This document shows, piece by piece, positions 25,133 to 32,966 of a stretch of DNA of 64,000 nt. The translations under genes were made by a program, and so were the position numbers. The notes below the pieces were generated by a model, which had not been told where the DNA came from, ran no database searches, and saw only the letters and a program-made list of their open reading frames with translations. Origin of the DNA: Geodermatophilus ruber (lineage in GTDB: Bacteria; Actinomycetota; Actinomycetes; Mycobacteriales; Geodermatophilaceae); the NCBI RefSeq assembly GCF_900114385.1, contig NZ_FOSW01000004.1, forward strand, positions 310,001 to 374,000, given 5' to 3'. The stretch's first letter is position 1. The number at the start of each line of letters is the position of its first letter.

Positions 25133-25903
25133 TCAGTTCCCCAGCCGCTTCATGGTGTCGAGGACGGCGTCGGTGGTGGGGGCGTGCAGCTCGTCGCGGA
25201 TCCGGCCGTCGGCGAGGAAGACCACCCGGTCGGCGTGCGAGGCGGCGACGGGGTCGTGGGTGACCATGACGATGGTCTGGCCGAACTCGTCGACCGCTCG
25301 GCGGAGGAAGGCCAGCAGGTCCGCACCGCTCCTGGAGTCCAGGGCGCCGGTCGGCTCGTCGGCGAAGACGATCTCCGGTCGGGTGACCAGGGCGCGGGCG
25401 GCGGCGACGCGCTGCTGCTGGCCACCGGAGAGCTGCGCGGGGGTGTGCTCCAGGCGGGCCTGCAGGCCGACGGCGGCGACGACGGTGTCGAACCAGGCCT
25501 GGTCCACCTTCTGCCCGGCCAGGTCCAGGGGCAGCCGGATGTTCTCCGCCGCGGTCAGCGTGGGCAGCAGGTTGAACGCCTGGAAGACGAAGCCCATCCG
25601 GTCGCGGCGCAGGAGGGTGAGCTGCTTGTCCTTGAGCCCGGACAGCGACCGGTCGCCGAGCCGGACCTCGCCGGAGGTCAGCGTGTCCAGCCCGGCCAGG
25701 CAGTGCAGCAGCGTCGACTTGCCCGAGCCGGACGGGCCCATGATCGCGGTGAACCGGCCGCGCTCGAAGGCGACCGTGACGCCGTCCAGCGCGCGGACCG
25801 CGGCCTCCCCCGTGCCGTAGGCCTTGACGGCATCGACGGCGGCGGCCGCCGGCTGGGACTGCGCGGGCGGGCTCGCGAGGGGCGTGGTGCTCGGTGCCGA
25901 CAT
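25133..25903 (-). CDS. MacB/LolD-type ABC transporter ATP-binding protein
   Basis: 256 residues, all ATPase motifs intact: Walker A GPSGSGKST (56-64), Q-loop VFQAFNLLPTLTAAENI, signature LSGGQQQR, Walker B IVFADEPTGALD and switch MVTHDP. The sequence QAFNLLPTLTA and the D-loop DEPTGALDSRSG are typical of the MacB/LolD/SalX branch, which pairs with FtsX-type permeases. The Ala/Pro-rich N-terminal 22 residues are not part of the fold. Together with the 846-residue permease downstream it makes a complete exporter; the substrate is unknown. Confidence 0.9.
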   Translation of the reverse strand: MSAPSTTPLASPPAQSQPAAAAVDAVKAYGTGEAAVRALDGVTVAFERGRFTAIMGPSGSGKSTLLHCLAGLDTLTSGEVRLGDRSLSGLKDKQLTLLRRDRMGFVFQAFNLLPTLTAAENIRLPLDLAGQKVDQAWFDTVVAAVGLQARLEHTPAQLSGGQQQRVAAARALVTRPEIVFADEPTGALDSRSGADLLAFLRRAVDEFGQTIVMVTHDPVAASHADRVVFLADGRIRDELHAPTTDAVLDTMKRLGN

Positions 25904-26059
25904 GGCGGGTTCTCTCCATCGGGTACGGGGAAGCTCAGGGAGATCCTCGGGAGAGAACGGCAGCGGGACATCGGCCCGGCGGCCGGGGCAGGCCTCGGCT
26001 CTTTGACGTAGACGGTCGTCGAGACAACCGCCCGGAGGACGCCGTCCGGTGCGGCCGGT

Positions 26060-26842
26060 TCAGAGCATCCGGCCCAGGCGCTCGGCGTAGCCCTGGAGCA
26101 CCGGCGCCATCTTCGTCCGCATGTCGTCGAGCGAGGCCCGTGCGGCGAAGGAGCTCACGCTGAGCGCCGCCCGGGTGCGGCCGTGGCTGTCGTGCACCGG
26201 GACCGCCATCGTGCGCATGCCCAGCTCGAGCTCCTCGTCGGTGTAGGCCAGGCACTCCTCCCGGGCCTGCCGCACACGGGCGCGGATCTGCTCGACGGTG
26301 ACCAGCGTGTTCGACGTGGTGGCCTGCGGCCGGCTCCTCTGCAGGATGTCGTCGACCTGGTCGTCGGGCAGTCCCGCGAGCAGCACCCGGCCGGTCGCGG
26401 AGGCGTGGGCGGGGAGCTGGGCGCCGAGCCGGACGCCGGTGGACACGATCCGCTGCACCTCCGCGCGGGCGATGAAGACCGCCTGGTCGTCCTCCAGGAC
26501 CGCCAGGGAGACCGACTCCCCCAGCTCGTCCCGCGCGGCCAGGACCAGCGGCTGGGCGAGGGAAGGCAGGGATGCGGTCTCCAGATAGGCCGCGCCCAGC
26601 CGCACCATCCGCGGCGTCGGGCGGAAGAACTTGCCGTCGAAGCTCACGTACCCGAGCTGTTCGAGGGTCAGGAGGCATCGGCGCGCGGTCGCCGGCGAGG
26701 TCGCCGTGGCCCGGGCCGCATCGGTGACCGACAGCTGGGGACGGTCCGGGCCGAACGCCTCGATGACGGCGAGGCCCTTGGCCAGGCCCGCCATGCCCTC
26801 GGGCGGACGTCCGCCCGGGTCCGACTCCCGGCGTGGCTCCAT
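26060..26842 (-). CDS. IclR-family transcriptional regulator
   Basis: 260 residues: an N-terminal winged helix (GLAKGLAVIEAFGPDRPQLS, then TATSPATARRCLLTLEQLGYV) and the IclR ligand-binding domain (LASLGESVSLAVL-type core, LPAHASATGRVLLAGLP, ECLAYTDEELELGMRTMAVPV, RAALSVSSFA). The pattern is that of the PcaR/PobR/PcaU subgroup which controls aromatic catabolism. ATG 26842 has GGGAGGA 5 bases upstream; an ATG 45 bases earlier is possible. The neighbouring monooxygenase and solute-binding protein genes on the same strand are its likely targets, with a candidate operator at 29182-29209. Confidence 0.87.
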   Translation of the reverse strand: MEPRRESDPGGRPPEGMAGLAKGLAVIEAFGPDRPQLSVTDAARATATSPATARRCLLTLEQLGYVSFDGKFFRPTPRMVRLGAAYLETASLPSLAQPLVLAARDELGESVSLAVLEDDQAVFIARAEVQRIVSTGVRLGAQLPAHASATGRVLLAGLPDDQVDDILQRSRPQATTSNTLVTVEQIRARVRQAREECLAYTDEELELGMRTMAVPVHDSHGRTRAALSVSSFAARASLDDMRTKMAPVLQGYAERLGRML

Positions 26843-26911
26843 GCCGTCCTCCCGCTGCCGGGCGGGGCGGCGCGAGGACGGCACCATCCGCCCCCGCGAC
26901 CGCCCGCGGCT

Positions 26912-27904
26912 CTACTCCTGGGGCAGTTCGTCGGCCTCGACGACGAGACCGTCGAGCTCGGGGCTCTCCTCGATGACCCCGTGCTCGACCATGAGGTCGG
27001 TCAGCGTACCGAGGTCGCTGAGGTCGCTCGTGACGGCGAGACCGGGCGTGGACAGCTGACCGGCCAGTTCCGGGCTGAGCTCGGTGTAGGTCGGGATGAT
27101 CCCGGCGAGCCGCTCGGGCTCGTCGGCGGCCAGCTGCATCGCCTGGTCCATCGCCCGGACGAACGCCGCGACGGTGTTCGGGTTCTGCTCCACGAACTGC
27201 TGCGTCGCCGTCCAACCGGCCACGGGGAGGTCCTCGGTCGGCCCTTCGAACGCGCTGACGATGCGGGCGGCCTCACCGCGCTGCTCGACCAGGGTCAGGA
27301 ACGGCTCGACCAGCCAGGCCGCGTCCACCGCCCCCTCGGCCAGGGCCGCGGGCATGTCGGAGGGCGGCAGCTCGACGAACTCGAGGCTGTCCGGGTCGAC
27401 GCCGTGGGAGTCCAGGACCGCCCGGGCGGTCAGCTCCTGGATGTTCCCGAGGCTGTTGATCGCGATCCGCTGCCCCGCGAGGTCGGCCGGCCGGGTGATC
27501 CCGCTGTCCGCGGCGGCGTAGATGCCCTGCGGGCCGGACCGGTTGTTCTCCCGGACGATGCGCAGCGGCAGCCCCTGCTCGGCCGCCTCCACGATGGACA
27601 CGTAGTTGCTGTACGTCAGATCGATGTCCCCGGCGATCATGCCGGCGATCTGCGCCGCGCCGCCGGAGGCGACCGCCGGCTCGACGGTGATCCCCTCGTC
27701 CTCGAAGTAGCCCTCCTCGATGGCGAGGTAGAGCGGCGCCAGGTCGGCCAGGGGAAGGACGCCGACGGTGAGGTCGGTGACCTCCGGCGCCCCGGGCTCG
27801 GCCGGCGGGGCCGAGGAGCCCTCGGGGTCGCCGCTCCCACAGGCGGCCACCAGGGTGACGACGAGCGCGGACAGGGCCAGGCCGCGGATCGGACGGAAGG
27901 TCAT
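26912..27904 (-). CDS. NitT/TauT/SsuA-type solute-binding lipoprotein
   Basis: 330 residues with a lipoprotein signal peptide (lipobox LVAACGS; lipidated Cys about residue 22). The mature domain is a type 2 periplasmic binding protein of the NMT1/THI5-like class: VGVLPLADLAPLYLAIEEGYF, ASGGAAQIAGMIAGDIDLTYSN, LAGQRIAINSLGNIQELTAR, PAALAEGAVDAAWLVEPF. Relatives bind nitrate, taurine, sulfonates, thiamine precursors or aromatic acids. No permease or ATPase gene is adjacent, so it must share a transporter encoded elsewhere. GAGGAG lies 6 bases before the ATG. Linked to the monooxygenase gene by a 52-base gap. Confidence 0.85.
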   Translation of the reverse strand: MTFRPIRGLALSALVVTLVAACGSGDPEGSSAPPAEPGAPEVTDLTVGVLPLADLAPLYLAIEEGYFEDEGITVEPAVASGGAAQIAGMIAGDIDLTYSNYVSIVEAAEQGLPLRIVRENNRSGPQGIYAAADSGITRPADLAGQRIAINSLGNIQELTARAVLDSHGVDPDSLEFVELPPSDMPAALAEGAVDAAWLVEPFLTLVEQRGEAARIVSAFEGPTEDLPVAGWTATQQFVEQNPNTVAAFVRAMDQAMQLAADEPERLAGIIPTYTELSPELAGQLSTPGLAVTSDLSDLGTLTDLMVEHGVIEESPELDGLVVEADELPQE

Positions 27905-27956
27905 CTGTACTCCTCGGAGGTCGTGGTCGCCCGGGTGGGCGGTGAAGTGCGGTTCG

Positions 27957-29138
27957 TCACGCCGGCGCGGCCGCCGCCTCGGCCTCGGGCACGACGTCGT
28001 AGTCGTAGAGCCACCGGCGGAAGGCGCGGTGGGCGGTCATCTCGGCGTCCCGGGTGGCGAGGTCCCCGCTCAGGGAGTCGTAGCGCAGGCCGTTCTCGCG
28101 GGCCCCGCGCTGGACGGCGGCGACCCGCTCGCGCCGCAGTGCCTCGTAGGTGCGGAGGGCGGCGGGGGCGGTGTCCCGGTCGGCGTGCGCGAGGACGGTG
28201 GCCAGGGCCATGCCGTCCTCCATGGACTGGTTGGCGCCCTGACCCAGGTGCGGCAGCATCGGGTGGGCGGCGTCCCCGAGCAGCGTCAGCCGGCCCGCGG
28301 TCCAGGCCGGAAGGGGCTCGCGGTCGTACAGACCCCACCGGTGGGTCGTCCCCACGTGCTGGAGCAGCGCGCCGATACGGGGGTCCCAGTCGGCGAACTC
28401 GCGCCGCAGCGTGTCGGGGTCCCCGGGGGCCGACCACGACTCGCGCATCTGCTCGTCGGTGGGCGTGAACCCCACGTAGCCGATCAGGCGACCGGCCCGG
28501 ACCGGGTACACCAGGAAGTGCCGGGACGGTCCCATCCACAGCAGCCAGTCCTGCTGCGGCCAGTCGGGCACCAGCTCGTGCGGCACCAGCCCGCGGTAGG
28601 CGACCGACCCGGAGGCGATGGGCCGCGACGGCGGGACGACGTGGTGCTGCAGGGTGGAGTGGATGCCGTCGGCGGCGACGACCACGTCGGCCTCGGCCGT
28701 GGCGCCGTTGTCGAACCGCACCCGGGCGCTGTCGGCGCCCTGCTCGAACCCGCTGCACCGGTGGCCGGTGTGCACCACGCCGTCCGGCAGCGCCCCGGCC
28801 AGGATCTCGACGAGGTCGGCGCGGTGGAAGCCGAACACGGCGTTCCAGCCCGCCGAGTCGGTGATCTGCACCTCGGCGATCGGCGTGCCGTCGGCACGCA
28901 GGTACCGCGAGCCGGGCCCGATCCGCGCCCCCCACTTCTCCACGGCCGGACCGAGGCCCAGCCGTTCGAGCTGGCGGACGCTGTTCGGCGTCACGAAGAC
29001 CGCGGCCCCGACCTCACCGAGGGCGGGCGCCTGCTCGTAGACCGAGACCGACACTCCCTGGGCCAGCAGCGCATTCGCGGCGAAGAGCCCGCCGATCCCC
29101 CCGCCCACGATCGCCACGCGGAGTCCCACCTCGGCCAT
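27957..29138 (-). CDS. FAD-dependent aromatic monooxygenase (salicylate/3-hydroxybenzoate hydroxylase-like)
   Basis: 393 residues of the group A flavoprotein hydroxylase family. The FAD motif VAIVGGGIGGLFAA is at 8-21, the DG motif is VVAADGIHSTLQ, and the second FAD motif is LLGDAAHPMLPHLGQGANQ with the usual MEDG following. It has the length and motif spacing of salicylate 1-, 3-hydroxybenzoate 6- and 6-hydroxynicotinate hydroxylases, which use NAD(P)H and O2. AAGGGGACC precedes the ATG. It is the first gene of the minus-strand group with the binding lipoprotein and IclR regulator, so the three probably handle uptake and ring hydroxylation of one aromatic compound; which one is unknown. Confidence 0.85.
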   Translation of the reverse strand: MAEVGLRVAIVGGGIGGLFAANALLAQGVSVSVYEQAPALGEVGAAVFVTPNSVRQLERLGLGPAVEKWGARIGPGSRYLRADGTPIAEVQITDSAGWNAVFGFHRADLVEILAGALPDGVVHTGHRCSGFEQGADSARVRFDNGATAEADVVVAADGIHSTLQHHVVPPSRPIASGSVAYRGLVPHELVPDWPQQDWLLWMGPSRHFLVYPVRAGRLIGYVGFTPTDEQMRESWSAPGDPDTLRREFADWDPRIGALLQHVGTTHRWGLYDREPLPAWTAGRLTLLGDAAHPMLPHLGQGANQSMEDGMALATVLAHADRDTAPAALRTYEALRRERVAAVQRGARENGLRYDSLSGDLATRDAEMTAHRAFRRWLYDYDVVPEAEAAAAPA

Positions 29139-29181
29139 GCCGGTCCCCTTGCCCCGGTCGCACCTCTCGGCAGACCGTTTT

Positions 29182-29209
29182 CGGATAACGAATACTTTTC
29201 GTAAAGCAA
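29182..29209 (-). promoter_or_regulatory. AT-rich promoter with inverted repeat upstream of the monooxygenase gene
   Basis: This is a rare AT-rich patch. On the minus strand TTGCTT (29209-29204) and TATCCG (29187-29182), 16 bases apart, resemble -35 and -10 elements. The spacer holds the inverted repeat ACGAA-AAGTA-TTCGT (29202-29188), well placed for a repressor such as the IclR protein encoded two genes downstream. Confidence 0.4.
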
Positions 29210-29262
29210 CACGGACGGTAGGTGAGCGCCGTCACCGCGTCAAGCGACACCCCACGACGACG

Positions 29263-29306
29263 ACCGCCCCGGCCCGGACCTCCTGAGGAGGCCGGGCCGG
29301 GGCGGT
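29263..29306 (-). terminator. Terminator hairpin after the MMPL gene
   Basis: ACCGCCCCGGCCCGG(A)CCTCC (29263-29283) pairs with GGAGGCCGGGCCGGGGCGGT (29287-29306): a 20-base-pair stem with one bulged base and a TGA loop, 49 bases past the stop codon of the MMPL transporter gene. There is no U tract. Confidence 0.6.
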
Positions 29307-29354
29307 CTGGGTGCGAGTTCGGGACGGTGCTCGCGCCGACCGGACCCGGGTGGG

Positions 29355-31595
29355 TCAGGAGCGGGTGAGGACCGGGGTCTCGTCGGACTCGGACGCCGGG
29401 CGCGGGGCGGGCAGGGCCGCGGGGACGGCGGGCGCCGCCTCGTGCTCCAGCTTCGGCAGCCAGCGCAGCCACCGCGGCAGGTACCAGTTCGCCTCGCCGA
29501 GCAGCCGCATGACCGCCGGCAGCAGCACCGCCCGCACCAGCGTGGCGTCGAGCAGCACCGCGATCGCCAGGCCCAGCCCGGTCTGCTTCATCTGCACCAT
29601 CGACAGCGCCACGAAGCAGAGGAAGACCATCACCATGATCCCGGCGGCGCTGGTCACCACCCCGGCCGAGGAGGTGATCCCGGTCCGGATCGCGTCCGGG
29701 GTGGGCAGCCCGCGGTCGTGGCCCTCGCGGATCCGGCTGAGGATGAACACGTGGTAGTCCATCGACAGCCCGAAGAGGATCACGAAGAGGAACAGCGGGA
29801 TCCAGTTGACGATCGGGCCGGTCGAGTCCAGGCCGATGAGGCCGGCGCCCCAGCCCTCCTGGAAGACCAGCACCAGTGAGCCGTAGGCGGCCGCGACCGA
29901 CAGCAGGTTGAGCACGATCGCGGTCAGCGCGGCCACCACCGAGCGGAACGAGACCAGCAGCAGCACGAACGCGAGCACCAGCACGAACCCGAACACCCAC
30001 GGGGTCCGCTCGGCCATGAGCTCCTCGAAGGCGACCGAGTGGGCGGTGTCGCCGGCGGTCACGACCGTCGCGTCGTCGAGCGCGCCCACCGTCGCGGGGA
30101 CGACGTCGTCGGCGAGCGCGGCCAGCGCGTCGCGGGAGGCCTGCTCCTCGCCGTCCCCGACCAGCGGCACCGAGACGACGGCGACCGTGCCGGCCTCGTT
30201 GGTCGCCACGGAGATCGGCTCGTTCATCTGCCCGGTCGCCAGGGCCGCGGTGCGCAGGTCGGCGATCGCGGCCTGCACGTCGGGGGCGGTCACGTCGGCG
30301 GCCTCGATGACCACCTCGGCCGGGTCGGCGCCGCCGGGGAACGCCTCGGCGATCCGCTCGTAGGTCTGGATGACGGCGAGGTCCTGCGGCAGGTCGGTGA
30401 TGCTCTCGTTGCGCAGGGACAGCCCGAACGCCGGGACGGCGAGGCCGACCAGCAGCGCGCCGGAGAGCACCGCGGCGACCAGCGGGCGGCGGAGCACCGC
30501 GCCCAGCACGACCGGCCAGAACCGGCCGGCCGCGGCGGTGGACCGGCGGCGCAGGAAGGGCAGCCGGCCCTTGTCCACCCGGTCCCCCAGCCAGCCCATC
30601 AGCGCCGGGAGCACGGTGAGCGACCCGAGCACCGAGATGAGGACGACGAGGATCGTGGCGACCGCCATGCCGGTGAACACCGAGAACCCGGTGAGGAACA
30701 TGCCGGCCATCGCGACCATCACGGTGATGCCGGAGATGAGCACCGAGCGGCCGGAGGTGGCGGCGGCGACGTCGAGTGCCTCGGCGGCCGACCGGCCGCG
30801 GGCCCGCTCCTCCCGCTCGCGCTTGAGGTAGAAGAGCGAGTAGTCGACGCCGACGGCCAGCCCGATGAGCAGCATGACCGTCTGCGCGTTGCCGTCGACG
30901 TGCCAGATCTGGCTGGCGAAGCCGAGCAGGCCCAGCGCGCCGACGAACGCGGTCAGCGCGAACACCAGCGGCAGGACGGCGGCCACGAGCGCGCCGAAGG
31001 TCAGCAGCAGCACCGCCAGGATGATCGGGATCGACAGGAACTCGGCGCGCTGGAAGTCGTCCTCCAGCGCCGCGTCCAGGGCGAGGTCGGCGCTGGTGCC
31101 GCCGAACTGCTCGACCCGCACGTCCGCGTGGTCGGCGGCGACCGCGGCCACCGCGTCCTGGATCGGGCCGATCCGCTCGTCGGCGGTCTCCCGCTCGCCG
31201 GTGATGTCGAAGGTGACCAGCGCCGAGCGGCCGTCGGCCGAGGTCAGCGGGGCGCCGTCCAGCGGGCTGACCAGGTGGGTCACCTCGGGGGTGGCGTCCA
31301 GGGCGGCGACGAGGTCGCGCAGCGCGGCGTCGGCGGCGGCCGGGGTGACCGCACCCTCGCGCTGGACCAGCACCATCTCCGACGCCGGCTCCTCCCAGCC
31401 GTTCGCGTCGAGGATCCGCTGGGCCTGCGCCGGGGCGCCCACCATCTGCTCGGCGCGGGTCAGCTCGCCCTGCGGCAGCATCCCCCCGAGCACGACGGCG
31501 GCGACCACGAAGGCCAGCCAGCCGAACACGGCGGTCTTCCGGTGCCGAGCGCTCCACCGGCCCATCCGGGCGGCGAGGTTGCCGCGTCCGTCCAC
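29355..31595 (-). CDS. MMPL-family RND transporter
   Basis: 746 residues in the two-fold RND layout: TM1 (about 23-41), a first extracytoplasmic loop (about 45-195), five or six helices, a second loop (about 390-540) and a final helix bundle, about 12 helices in total. Family motifs are GLAVGVDYSLFYLKREREE in the first bundle and ILFGLSMDYHVFILSRIREGHDRG in the second, with the intramembrane Asp-Tyr pairs that carry protons. Actinobacterial MMPL proteins export lipids, siderophores or drugs. GTG 31595 is preceded by AGGAGACGAGAA. No regulator overlaps it; a two-component operon lies upstream on the same strand. Confidence 0.88.
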   Translation of the reverse strand: MDGRGNLAARMGRWSARHRKTAVFGWLAFVVAAVVLGGMLPQGELTRAEQMVGAPAQAQRILDANGWEEPASEMVLVQREGAVTPAAADAALRDLVAALDATPEVTHLVSPLDGAPLTSADGRSALVTFDITGERETADERIGPIQDAVAAVAADHADVRVEQFGGTSADLALDAALEDDFQRAEFLSIPIILAVLLLTFGALVAAVLPLVFALTAFVGALGLLGFASQIWHVDGNAQTVMLLIGLAVGVDYSLFYLKREREERARGRSAAEALDVAAATSGRSVLISGITVMVAMAGMFLTGFSVFTGMAVATILVVLISVLGSLTVLPALMGWLGDRVDKGRLPFLRRRSTAAAGRFWPVVLGAVLRRPLVAAVLSGALLVGLAVPAFGLSLRNESITDLPQDLAVIQTYERIAEAFPGGADPAEVVIEAADVTAPDVQAAIADLRTAALATGQMNEPISVATNEAGTVAVVSVPLVGDGEEQASRDALAALADDVVPATVGALDDATVVTAGDTAHSVAFEELMAERTPWVFGFVLVLAFVLLLVSFRSVVAALTAIVLNLLSVAAAYGSLVLVFQEGWGAGLIGLDSTGPIVNWIPLFLFVILFGLSMDYHVFILSRIREGHDRGLPTPDAIRTGITSSAGVVTSAAGIMVMVFLCFVALSMVQMKQTGLGLAIAVLLDATLVRAVLLPAVMRLLGEANWYLPRWLRWLPKLEHEAAPAVPAALPAPRPASESDETPVLTRS

Positions 31596-31813
31596 TTCTC
31601 GTCTCCTGTCGTCTGCGCGTGGCGGCGGACCGCGTCAGGCCGCGGTCGGTCGCCGATTCGTCGTCACATCTGCTGGGCGGAGGGGCACCGGCCCATCCCG
31701 CCGGGCGGCCGGTCAGGTGTCGGGCCGGCCCGGCACCCGGCCGGGAGCAGCCTGGCCGCGGCCGGGCGCCGGGCACATCAGGGAGCGCCCCCATCCGCCC
31801 CCTGGTCCCCGGC

Positions 31814-32188
31814 TCAGGGAGGTCCCTGGCCGGCGGCGAACAGGGCGTCGACCAGGGTGTCGGCGGCGCCGTCCTTCTCCACGAAGGCGACCGCCCCGGC
31901 GGCGAGTGAGGCGCCCCGTACGCCGCCGACGGCGCTCATCGCCACCACCGGCACCCTGGCGCGGGTGAGCGCCCCGATCAGCCCGAGGCCGGCGGCGGCG
32001 TCGGGCAGGTGCACGTCGAGGAGCACGATGTCGGGCCGGTGCGCGGTGGCGCACCGGCACAGCTCGGCGGCCGACCCGCACACGCCGAGCACTTCGAGGT
32101 CCTCGACCTCGGACAGCGCGGCGTCCAGCGCCCGGCGCACCCGGGGGTCGTCGTCGGCGATCAGCAGCCGGAGGGGACGGGCGCTCAG
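31814..32188 (-). CDS. Stand-alone response-regulator receiver domain (CTG start proposed)
   Basis: A 124-residue receiver domain with no output domain. From the CTG at 32188 the protein has everything a receiver needs: strand RLLIADDDP with the acidic trio D12-D14, phosphorylation site D58 in IVLLDVHLPD, S85 (MSA) and K105 (VEKDG). The first ordinary start, GTG 32140, would remove the first strand and the acidic pocket. GGAGGAGGA lies just upstream of the CTG, giving normal spacing. The gene begins 22 bases after the LuxR-type regulator's stop and is the third gene of that operon, so it may act as a phosphate sink or an extra output for the same kinase. Confidence 0.7.
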   Translation of the reverse strand: MSARPLRLLIADDDPRVRRALDAALSEVEDLEVLGVCGSAAELCRCATAHRPDIVLLDVHLPDAAAGLGLIGALTRARVPVVAMSAVGGVRGASLAAGAVAFVEKDGAADTLVDALFAAGQGPP

Positions 32189-32210
32189 CGGGTCCTCCTC
32201 CGGTGGGTCC

Positions 32211-32966
32211 TCAGCGGGGCGGGAGCCCGCCCGGGGAGAAAGTCTGGGCGCCCGGGGCGCTGCGGGGATGCGGCAGAGGACCGGACTTGGCCTCGGTCAT
32301 CCCGCCCTCGGCCTCGGCCGGATGACGTACCAGCCCCTCGCGGACGGCGTACATGGCCGCCTGGGTGCGGGAGGCCAGCCCCAGCTTGGCCAGGATGTTG
32401 CTGACGTGGGTGCGGGCGGTCCGCTCGCTGACCTGCAGCGCGGTGGCGATCTCCCGGTTGGCCCGGCCGTCGGCGATCAGCGCGAGCACCTCCCGCTCGC
32501 GCGGGGTCAGCGTCACCGCGCCGACCCGCGGGGCCCGCAGCGCGGCGGTGAGCTCGCGGGCGACCGCGGGGGCCAGGTGCACGTCCCCGCGGGCGGCAGC
32601 CCGGACGGCGGCGGCGACGTCGTCGGCCTCGGCGTCCTTGAGCAGGTACCCGCCGGCGCCGGCCTCCAGCGCGGCCCGCACCTTGGCCTCCTCCAGGAAG
32701 CTGGTGACCGCCACGACCTCCACCGCCGGCCAGCGGGCCTTGAGCTCGCGGGTCGTCTCGATGCCGTCCAGCGCCGGCATGAGCAGGTCCATGAGGACGA
32801 CGTCGGGCAGCTCCCCCGCCGGCTCCAGGACGGCGAGCCGGTCGAGCGCGGCCCGCCCGTCGGCGGCCTCGCCGACGACCTCGATGTCGTCGACCAGCTC
32901 GAAGAACGAGCGCATGCCGTCGCGGACCACCCGGTGGTCGTCGACGAGGAACACCCGGATGCTCAC
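32211..32966 (-). CDS. NarL/FixJ-family response regulator
   Basis: 251 residues. The receiver domain (1-125) has VFLVDDH, phosphoacceptor D60 in VVLMDLLMP, TSF and YLLKD; the LuxR-type helix-turn-helix (about 155-220) has LTPREREVLALIADGRANREIATALQVSERTARTHVSNILAKL in pattern. A 30-residue Pro-rich tail follows. GTG 32966 overlaps the stop of the kinase gene (GTGA) and is preceded by GGAGGCC, so kinase and regulator are translated together and form a cognate pair. Target genes are unknown. Confidence 0.9.
   Translation of the reverse strand: MSIRVFLVDDHRVVRDGMRSFFELVDDIEVVGEAADGRAALDRLAVLEPAGELPDVVLMDLLMPALDGIETTRELKARWPAVEVVAVTSFLEEAKVRAALEAGAGGYLLKDAEADDVAAAVRAAARGDVHLAPAVARELTAALRAPRVGAVTLTPREREVLALIADGRANREIATALQVSERTARTHVSNILAKLGLASRTQAAMYAVREGLVRHPAEAEGGMTEAKSGPLPHPRSAPGAQTFSPGGLPPR

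Noticed and set aside
20812-25263. A 1483-codon open frame on the plus strand opposite the ABC exporter and through the sensor kinase
   Set aside because: Its translation is Arg/Gly/His/Gln-rich with no domains, while the overlapping frames contain complete kinase and transporter proteins. Long antisense open frames are expected at this GC content.
21107-25903. Sensor kinase and ABC exporter considered as a BceRS/BceAB-type detoxification module
   Set aside because: The kinase has a HisKA_3 domain and large extracytoplasmic region, no response regulator is present, and the two units are convergent rather than co-directional.
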